Source: Croceicoccus sp.
Lineage (GTDB): Bacteria; Pseudomonadota; Alphaproteobacteria; Sphingomonadales; Sphingomonadaceae
Direction: 5' to 3'
NCBI GenBank assembly: GCA_029936705.1
Contig: JAPYSD010000071.1
Span: 1 to 10,536, forward strand
DNA: 10,536 bases
The stretch's first letter is position 1. Each line of letters starts with the position of its first letter. Below are positions 1 through 5,195 of the stretch, in pieces. The notes beneath the pieces are model-generated. The model searched no databases and was not told the origin of the DNA. It saw only the letters and a list, made by a program, of their open reading frames with translations. The position numbers and the translations under genes were made by a program.

Positions 1-137
1 CCCACCGTACGTTCGCCATGTTCGACCAACTTGCACAGCACCATCAGGCGGCGGCCATTGCCGATCGCCTTGAGTGTCTGGGCCACGCCCTCTGCCTTTC
101 GTTCGAAGGCGGCGAGATCCATCGGGGGTTTCAGCAT
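1..137 (-). CDS. ArsR-family transcriptional repressor, N-terminal part only
   Basis: This gene is read leftward and runs off the left edge, so only the first 45 codons are visible. The start is the ATG at 137-135, with AAGGAA at 152-147 as Shine-Dalgarno, 9 nt upstream. A second in-frame ATG at 122-120 is possible but lacks as good a site. Residues 21-45 (TLKAIGNGRRLMVLC and on to HGERTV) match the start of the winged-helix DNA-binding domain of ArsR/SmtB repressors. Cys35 lies about where thiol-sensing members (BigR, SqrR) carry the first of their two redox cysteines; the second would be beyond the edge. The gene is divergent from a persulfide-dioxygenase-like hydrolase, the usual BigR/SqrR context. 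I infer a dimeric repressor that is released by reactive sulfur and represses both itself and the neighbour. The ArsR family is clear; the sulfur ligand is inferred. Confidence 0.85.
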   Translation of the reverse strand, partial: MLKPPMDLAAFERKAEGVAQTLKAIGNGRRLMVLCKLVEHGERTV

Positions 138-151
138 GACGGCATATTCCT

Positions 152-186
152 TATTAGGCCTTGCTAATATAGAAGATGCTAATATA
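152..186. promoter_or_regulatory. Candidate ArsR operator: repeated TGCTAATATA boxes
   Basis: TGCTAATATA occurs at 162-171 and again, identically, at 177-186, a direct repeat with a 15-bp period. TATTAG at 152-157 also forms an inverted repeat with CTAATA at 164-169, separated by 6 nt. ArsR-family repressors bind AT-rich dyads of this kind that overlap their own promoter. The repeats are visible in the sequence; their use as the operator is inferred from position. Confidence 0.5.
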
Positions 187-190
187 TAGT
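161..190 (+). promoter_or_regulatory. Candidate promoter of the MBL-fold hydrolase gene
   Basis: TTGCTA at 161-166 could be the -35 box and TATAGT at 185-190 the -10 box, with an 18-nt spacer. Transcription would start near 197, leaving a leader of about 20 nt that includes the AGGAGG at 204-209. The element sits in an AT-rich island within GC-rich DNA. It overlaps the repeated TGCTAATATA boxes, so repressor binding would block polymerase. It is judged by eye only. Confidence 0.5.
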
Positions 191-193
191 CAA
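166..193 (-). promoter_or_regulatory. Candidate divergent promoter of the arsR-type gene
   Basis: On the minus strand, TTGACT (193-188) and TATATT (171-166) are separated by 16 nt, a good sigma-70-type match. Transcription would start near 159 and run into the repressor gene at 137. The promoter lies almost exactly on top of the plus-strand promoter and both repeat boxes, so one bound repressor could shut off both genes. Confidence 0.55.
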
Positions 194-215
194 GGTCAGA
201 CACAGGAGGTTTTTC

Positions 216-1112
216 ATGACCGAACCCCAGACGGCCAAGCCCATTATCGAGGCTTTCTTCGACGAACCCACCAACACGATCAGCTATCTGGTCGCCGATC
301 CGGCCACGCAGATCGCCGCCGTGATCGACCCGGTGCTCGATTTCGACCTCGCCAGCGGAGAGGTCGATGTCGCCTCTGCCCGGCGCATCCTGGACCGAGC
401 GGCGGAGAAGGGCTGGACCATTGCGATGGTGCTCGAAACGCATGCGCATGCAGACCATCTGTCCGCCGCGCCCTTCATCAAGGCGAAGACCGGCGCGCAG
501 ATCGGCATCGGCGAACATATCCGCGATGTTCAGAAGATCTTTCGCCCGATGTTCGCCTTCGACGACATGAAGACCGACGGATCCGATTTCGACCGCCTGT
601 TCGCCGATGGCGAGCGGTTCTCGATCGGCGAGCTGGAGGTCGAGGTGATCCACACGCCCGGCCATACGCCCGCCGACCTGGCATACCGGATCGGGGATGC
701 GGTCTTCGTCGGCGACACGCTGTTCATGCCCGATTACGGCACCGCCCGCGCCGACTTTCCCGGCGGCGATGCGCGCCAGCTCTATCGGTCGATGCAGCGC
801 TTGCTCAGCCTGCCGGACGATACGCGGCTGTTCATGTGCCACGACTACAAGGCGCCGGGCCGCGACGAATATCGCTGGGAAACGACCGTCGGCGAACAGC
901 GCCGCAGCAGCGTTCACGTCCACGACGGCGTGAGCGAGGACGAGTTCGTCGCCATGCGCGAGGCGCGGGACGCCACGCTTTCGCCGCCGCGCCTGCTGCT
1001 CCCCTCGATCCAGGTCAACATCCGGGCGGGGCACTTCCCCGAAGCGGAGGAGAACGGCGTCCGCTTCCTGCGCATCCCGGTCAAGATCAGGGACGACGCG
1101 CTGCCCGGCTAA
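216..1112 (+). CDS. MBL-fold hydrolase, persulfide dioxygenase (SdoA/ETHE1)-like
   Basis: A 298-residue cytoplasmic metallo-beta-lactamase-fold protein; no signal peptide is seen. The ATG at 216 follows a perfect AGGAGG (204-209). The metal motif THAHADH is at residues 75-81, HTPGH at 146-150, GDTLF at 166-170, TARADFPGG at 176-184 and CHD at 208-210. By analogy with ETHE1, His76, His150 and Asp167 would bind one iron. Family members oxidise glutathione persulfide to sulfite and glutathione. The length and the lack of an N-terminal DUF442 domain fit the shorter SdoA-type group better than two-domain Blh, and no rhodanese domain is fused. It is divergent from an ArsR-type gene and probably controlled by it. 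The fold is certain; persulfide as substrate is likely from motifs plus context. A glyoxalase-II-like thioesterase is the main alternative. Confidence 0.85.
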   Translation: MTEPQTAKPIIEAFFDEPTNTISYLVADPATQIAAVIDPVLDFDLASGEVDVASARRILDRAAEKGWTIAMVLETHAHADHLSAAPFIKAKTGAQIGIGEHIRDVQKIFRPMFAFDDMKTDGSDFDRLFADGERFSIGELEVEVIHTPGHTPADLAYRIGDAVFVGDTLFMPDYGTARADFPGGDARQLYRSMQRLLSLPDDTRLFMCHDYKAPGRDEYRWETTVGEQRRSSVHVHDGVSEDEFVAMREARDATLSPPRLLLPSIQVNIRAGHFPEAEENGVRFLRIPVKIRDDALPG

Positions 1113-1215
1113 TGTCGCCTGGGTTCCGGTCCCCGGCGATCTCGGGGCAATGCCCGATGGCCGCGAACTGCACGCCGCGCTCAGATGCGCGCATGGCAAC
1201 GGGGGCGGTGACGCG

Positions 1216-2115
1216 ATGCGACCACGGGCAAGGAACAGGATCGCTGTCACGCTTATCATAAGCGGCGCGGTCCTGCTCCCGCCGGTCCAGGGCCGGGCGC
1301 AGTCGCTGCCCGAACAATTCGCGATCGTGTACCGCGAGGCCAATCCGTCCGAGCGCGACACGATCGAGGACATCGCCAAGCGGCTCTATCCCGACCGGCG
1401 GGACGAGATCGACGACGTGATCGACGCGATCGAGGACGAGGAAAAGGCCGCGACCGACGAGGCGAGCTTCCTGAAAGGCTGGGAAGGCGAGGGATCGTTC
1501 GGCGCCAATCTCGATACCGGCAATACCGAGGAATGGGGCGTGAACGCGGGGCTGGAGGTCACGCGCAAGGACAATCTGTGGGAACACCGCTTTTCCGCCG
1601 ACATGAACATTCGCGAGGTGAACGATCAGCGGACCGAGGAGCGGCTGGGCGCAGGCTATCGCGCGCGGCGCGACTTCACTGATTCCCCCGTCTTCGCGTT
1701 CGGGTCGGTGGAATATGAACGCAACCCGTTCCAAGGCATCTCGCGCCGGTTTACCGAGGTCGTCGGCGCGGGCTACCAGATCGTCGACACCGACGACATC
1801 GACTGGGAGGCATCGGGCGGCCCGGCCCTGCGGCAGACCCGCTTCACCGACGGCAGCGAGGAAAACCGGCTGGCGGCCTTCCTCGATTCCAGCTTCAAGT
1901 GGGACATCACCGACACGCTGTCGTTCAGCGAAAAGGTGACGCTGGTGCTGGACGAGGTGAACAGCACGCTCACCACCTCGACCGCGGTCACCACCGATTT
2001 GTACGGCAATCTGTCCGCGCGGCTGTCGTTCGATACGATCTACGAATCCGATCCCGCGCCCGGCACGGTGTCGTGGGACACCAGCACGCGGCTCAGCGTC
2101 GTGCTCGGCCTCTAG
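1216..2115 (+). CDS. DUF481 (YdiY-like) outer-membrane beta-barrel protein
   Basis: A 299-residue protein of unknown exact role. I chose the ATG at 1216 because residues 1-28 then form a normal Sec signal peptide: basic MRPRARNR, a hydrophobic stretch to about residue 22, and probable cleavage near GRA/QS. An in-frame ATG at 1150 would put 22 polar residues before it. The region before 1216 is GC-rich with only a loose GGGGGCGG as Shine-Dalgarno. Residues 41-85 are highly charged and probably helical. From GWEGEGSFGANLDTGNT (89-105) onward the pattern is alternating beta strands typical of DUF481, with acidic turns. The chain ends in Leu rather than the usual terminal aromatic residue. The gene starts 103 nt after the hydrolase gene and may be co-transcribed with it. 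It converges on mrpG with a 3-nt gap. Salt- or stress-linked roles have been suggested for the family, but nothing here settles the function. Confidence 0.8.
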   Translation: MRPRARNRIAVTLIISGAVLLPPVQGRAQSLPEQFAIVYREANPSERDTIEDIAKRLYPDRRDEIDDVIDAIEDEEKAATDEASFLKGWEGEGSFGANLDTGNTEEWGVNAGLEVTRKDNLWEHRFSADMNIREVNDQRTEERLGAGYRARRDFTDSPVFAFGSVEYERNPFQGISRRFTEVVGAGYQIVDTDDIDWEASGGPALRQTRFTDGSEENRLAAFLDSSFKWDITDTLSFSEKVTLVLDEVNSTLTTSTAVTTDLYGNLSARLSFDTIYESDPAPGTVSWDTSTRLSVVLGL

Positions 2116-2118
2116 CGG

Positions 2119-2541
2119 TCAGCCTGCCGGGGGAAGGCCCTGCCGGTCCGCATCCTCGCCCTGCTCGACGCGGAAAGTGGCCCAGATCTCGCTTTCGGGC
2201 AGGCCTTCCTGGATGTCGTCGGCGGGATTGGGATCGATCCGCATGCCCTGGCGGTGCAGGTGCGCCTTGGCGATCATGTTGGCGGTGATCGGGGCCGAGA
2301 TGAACAGGAACAGCGTGATCAGCAGTTCGTGCGCGGTGAAAACTCCGTGATAGACAGGGAAATAGATCATCGAGGCGACCAGCACCCCGCCGACGCCCAG
2401 CGTGGTCGCCTTGGTCGGCCCGTGCAGCCGCGTCATCAACGAGGGCAGGCGCACCAGCCCCCACGACCCGATCAGCGCGAACGCGGCGCCCAGCAGGATC
2501 AGCGCGGAAATCAGGATGTCGGCGAAGACCGTCATGCCCAT
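2119..2541 (-). CDS. mrpG: Mrp/Mnh cation:proton antiporter subunit G
   Basis: Last gene of the mrp operon; 140 residues. The ATG at 2541-2539 overlaps the mrpF stop by one base (TGATG). A GTG one codon earlier is less likely. Three membrane helices are visible at about residues 7-30, 46-64 and 70-92. The family motif RLPSLMTRLHGPTKATTLG lies at 31-49 and SAPITANMIAKAH at 82-94. The C-terminal 45 residues are a polar, acidic cytoplasmic tail. MrpG is a small inner-membrane subunit needed for assembly and activity of the full antiporter; it is not itself an antiporter. Its stop codon is 3 nt from the end of the convergent DUF481 gene, with no visible hairpin and T-run between them. Confidence 0.93.
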   Translation of the reverse strand: MGMTVFADILISALILLGAAFALIGSWGLVRLPSLMTRLHGPTKATTLGVGGVLVASMIYFPVYHGVFTAHELLITLFLFISAPITANMIAKAHLHRQGMRIDPNPADDIQEGLPESEIWATFRVEQGEDADRQGLPPAG

Positions 2542-2822
2542 CACTCCACGATGTCGCCGCGCAGCAGGAACTTGGCATAGGCCACCGTCCCGACGAACCC
2601 GACCATGGCGAATAGCAGCGCGGATTCGAAATACATCGTCGTCCCTTCCAGGATGCCGAACAGCACGATCAGCGCGATCGAGTTGATGACCATCGTGTCC
2701 AGCGCCAGGATGCGGTCCCCGCGCGTCGGCCCGGCGAACAGGCGCCAGACGTTGAGCAGGATCGCAAGGCCGATCATGAAGAAGCCCAGGGTTATGGCGG
2801 TGCCGAGGATGGGGCTGATCAT
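2541..2822 (-). CDS. mrpF: Mrp/Mnh cation:proton antiporter subunit F
   Basis: 93 residues. The ATG at 2822-2820 overlaps the mrpE stop by four bases (ATGA), and its own stop overlaps the mrpG start, so translation is probably coupled on both sides. It has three membrane helices, at about 4-26, 38-58 and 64-85. The diagnostic MrpF motif GPTRGDRILALD is at residues 31-42, in the loop into the second helix. The protein is an inner-membrane subunit. In studied Mrp complexes MrpF is required for function and has been linked to cation or cholate efflux, but it works as part of the heteromultimer. Length is normal for the family and no defect is seen. Confidence 0.94.
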   Translation of the reverse strand: MISPILGTAITLGFFMIGLAILLNVWRLFAGPTRGDRILALDTMVINSIALIVLFGILEGTTMYFESALLFAMVGFVGTVAYAKFLLRGDIVE

Positions 2823-3310
2823 CTGAATATCCTCTTCAAACGGGATTCGTAGCGGGCCTTGATCCGGGCAACCTCTGCCTGCGGATCGCCGACGTCCAGC
2901 GCGTGGACCAGCAATGCGTGGCCATCGGCGGAGACATCGGCGGACACCGTGCCCGGCGTCAGGCTGATCGTACCCGCCAGCGTGGTGATCGCCTCCGGCT
3001 TGCGGATGTCGAGCGGGATCACCAGCCAGCAGCTGTCGAGATCGCGGTTGCGGCGGAACAGGATCAGCCACGCCACCTGGAAATTGGCCACCACGATGTC
3101 CCATGTAACCAGCCCGATATAGCCCAGCAGCGGCATGCCCAGATGGATGAGCGGCTTGTCCCGCCAGTAGGGCGCGGTGAACAGCGGCACCAGGAAGCCG
3201 ACCAGCAGTGCCATCACCACCGTCCCGACGCTGAGCGTGTTCGCCAGCAGGATCCAGACCAGCACCAGCAGCCCGGCAAGGGCAGGGTGGGGGAACAGGC
3301 GCCGCATCAT
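2819..3310 (-). CDS. mrpE: Mrp/Mnh cation:proton antiporter subunit E
   Basis: 163 residues. The ATG at 3310-3308 shares one base with the mrpD stop (TGATG). A second ATG follows immediately, so the start could be one codon later. Two hydrophobic helices cover about residues 9-50 and a third about 60-86 (MPLLGYIGLVTWDIVVANFQ...). A soluble C-terminal domain follows, containing the family pattern VIPLDIRKPEAITTLAG (97-113) and SLTPGTVSADVS (116-127). MrpE is an inner-membrane subunit with a cytoplasmic domain, important for complex assembly. It ends in a four-base overlap with mrpF. Assignment is firm from motifs, size and position. Confidence 0.94.
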   Translation of the reverse strand: MMRRLFPHPALAGLLVLVWILLANTLSVGTVVMALLVGFLVPLFTAPYWRDKPLIHLGMPLLGYIGLVTWDIVVANFQVAWLILFRRNRDLDSCWLVIPLDIRKPEAITTLAGTISLTPGTVSADVSADGHALLVHALDVGDPQAEVARIKARYESRLKRIFR

Positions 3311-4833
3311 CACTTCGCCTCCATCTCGAACGGGGGCTGGTCGACCAGCACCGCCTCGATATAGCTGCCGACCGCGAACAGCTGCGCCGAGGTCGCTTCC
3401 GCATTGCGGGTGACGGGTCCGGCGAACACGGTCAGCGCCGCCAGCAGCGCGCACAGCACCCAGGCGGGCGCGCTGGCCCAGGCGGGATCGGGGGAGGCGT
3501 GTATCTCCGTTCCGTCGCGCGATTTCCAGAACAGGATGCTGCCCGCCCGAGCCAGGCCCAGGATGGCGATGAACGTCCCGCCCAGGATCGCGGCCCAGAT
3601 CCATGCGGCCAGCGGATCGTCGGCGCTGGCGGCCAGGATCAGCAGCTTGCCGATAAAGCCCGACAGCGGCGGCAGGCCCGCCAGCGCGATCGCGGCCAGC
3701 ATGAACAGCGCGCCATATTGCCCCATGCGCGCGAACGGCCCGTCGGGCGTCAGCGCATCGTCGGTATCGCCCCGCGCCCGCGAAACCAGGTCCGCGACCA
3801 GGAACATCAGCGCGCCGGCCAGCACCGAGTGCGGTAGGTAATACAGCCCCGCCGCGACGGTGCCCGGCTGGAACAGCGCGATGGCGGACAGCAACGTGCC
3901 GGTCGATCCGATGATGCCGAACGCGGCCATCAGCCGCATGTCGCGGGCCGCCAGCACCCCGACGAAGCCCGCCACGATGGTCAGCAGCGCCGCGGGCAAC
4001 ATCCAGGTGGCAGGCGCCCAGGCGGCGGCGCCGGCCTCTGCCCCGAAGATCAGCACGGTGGTGCGCAGGATCGAATAGACGCCGACCTTGGTCAGGATCG
4101 CGAACAGCGCCGCCACCGGGGCGGAGGTGCTGGAATAGGCGCGCGGCAGCCACAATTGCAGCGGCAGCAGCGCGGCCTTGAGCGCGAAGACCACGATCAG
4201 GACCTGCGCCCCCATGCGGATCAGCGGCTGGTCGCCCGCGGGCGCGGTCGCGACGCGCAGCGCCATGTCGGCCATGTTGAGCGTGCCGGTCATGCCGTAC
4301 AAGATGCCCAGCGCGATCAGGAACAGCGTCGAACCGACCAGGTTCACGACCACGTATTGCACGCCTGCCTGCAGCCGCGCCGCGCCCTGGCCGTGCAGGA
4401 TCAGGCCATAGCTGGCGATCAGCAGCACCTCGAAGAACACGAACAGGTTGAACAGGTCGCCCGTCAGGAACGCGCCGTTGAGGCCCAGCAGCTGGAACTG
4501 GAACATCGGGTGGAAATGCCAGCCCCGCCGGTCGAGCTGCGTGATCAGCGCATGGACCAGCACGCACAGCGCCAGCACGTTCGTCAGCAGCAGCATCATC
4601 GTCGACAGCCGGTCCAGCACCAGCACGATGCCGAAGGGCGCGGGCCAGTCGCCCAGGCGATAGACGCGGATCACCCCGTCCGATGCCTCGGCAAACAGGG
4701 CGATGGCGACGGCCACCAGCGCCGCGCTGGAGATCAGCGAGAAGATTGCGCACAGCCGGGTGTTGCGGACCACGCGAATGATGGTCAGCGCGGCGACGAC
4801 CGCGGGCAGCAGGATCGGGACGATGGTCAGCAT
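3310..4833 (-). CDS. mrpD: Mrp/Mnh cation:proton antiporter subunit D
   Basis: A 507-residue polytopic inner-membrane protein of the proton-pumping complex I NuoL/M/N superfamily (Proton_antipo_M domain, roughly residues 125-420). Visible key residues are Glu135 in FVFFEVLLIASYGL, Lys219 in FALKAALLPLQLWLP, and Lys249 in LTKVGVYS. These correspond to the conserved helix glutamate and lysines proposed to carry protons in MrpD and NuoN. The ATG at 4833 overlaps the mrpC stop by one base, and its stop overlaps the mrpE start in the same way. With MrpA it forms the main ion-translocating part of the antiporter. The length is usual for MrpD and the motif set is intact. Confidence 0.96.
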   Translation of the reverse strand: MLTIVPILLPAVVAALTIIRVVRNTRLCAIFSLISSAALVAVAIALFAEASDGVIRVYRLGDWPAPFGIVLVLDRLSTMMLLLTNVLALCVLVHALITQLDRRGWHFHPMFQFQLLGLNGAFLTGDLFNLFVFFEVLLIASYGLILHGQGAARLQAGVQYVVVNLVGSTLFLIALGILYGMTGTLNMADMALRVATAPAGDQPLIRMGAQVLIVVFALKAALLPLQLWLPRAYSSTSAPVAALFAILTKVGVYSILRTTVLIFGAEAGAAAWAPATWMLPAALLTIVAGFVGVLAARDMRLMAAFGIIGSTGTLLSAIALFQPGTVAAGLYYLPHSVLAGALMFLVADLVSRARGDTDDALTPDGPFARMGQYGALFMLAAIALAGLPPLSGFIGKLLILAASADDPLAAWIWAAILGGTFIAILGLARAGSILFWKSRDGTEIHASPDPAWASAPAWVLCALLAALTVFAGPVTRNAEATSAQLFAVGSYIEAVLVDQPPFEMEAK

Positions 4834-5195
4834 CAGTGATTGGCCTCGCCATCGGTCAGGTCGACATCCTCGTTCGACCCGTCGACATGGTCGGTCCCGC
4901 TTTCCAGAAAGCTGCGCAGCGCCAGCACCACCACCAGCGCGGTCATGCCGAACGAGATCACGATGGCCGTCAGCACCAGCGCCTGCGGCAGCGGATCGGT
5001 GTATTCCGCGCCCTTGGCGTAGATCGGCGGCTTGTCGACCACCAACCTGCCCATCGAGAACAGGAACGCGTTGATCGCATAGGACAGCATGGCGATGCCC
5101 AGCACCACCGGAAAGGTACGGCCCCGCAGGGTCAAATAGATGCCCGCCGCGGTCAGCACGCCGATGGCGCTGGCGACCAGGAATTCGACGCTCAT
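4833..5195 (-). CDS. mrpC: Mrp/Mnh cation:proton antiporter subunit C (NuoK-like)
   Basis: 120 residues, homologous to complex I subunit NuoK. The ATG at 5195-5193 overlaps the mrpAB stop by four bases (ATGA); longer upstream reading in this frame is shadow of mrpAB. Three membrane helices lie at about 2-22, 28-48 and 72-95. The hallmark DPLPQALVLTAIVISFG is at residues 67-83. The last 22 residues form a strongly acidic tail (VDGSNEDVDLTDGE), which is cytoplasmic by analogy with the family. It is an inner-membrane subunit placed between MrpA and MrpD in known structures. Nothing is missing. Confidence 0.96.
   Translation of the reverse strand: MSVEFLVASAIGVLTAAGIYLTLRGRTFPVVLGIAMLSYAINAFLFSMGRLVVDKPPIYAKGAEYTDPLPQALVLTAIVISFGMTALVVVLALRSFLESGTDHVDGSNEDVDLTDGEANH

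Noticed and set aside
1131..1147. CCCCG/CGGGG hairpin after the hydrolase gene as a terminator
   Set aside because: The stem is only 5 bp and no T-run follows; it does not support termination before the DUF481 gene.
1150..1215. Upstream start for the DUF481 protein
   Set aside because: It would place 22 polar residues ahead of a typical signal peptide; the ATG at 1216 gives a normal secreted protein.
176..1261. Plus-strand ORF of 361 codons overlapping the hydrolase gene
   Set aside because: It is a frame-shifted shadow with Arg-rich sequence, and the hydrolase frame has all family motifs and a perfect Shine-Dalgarno.
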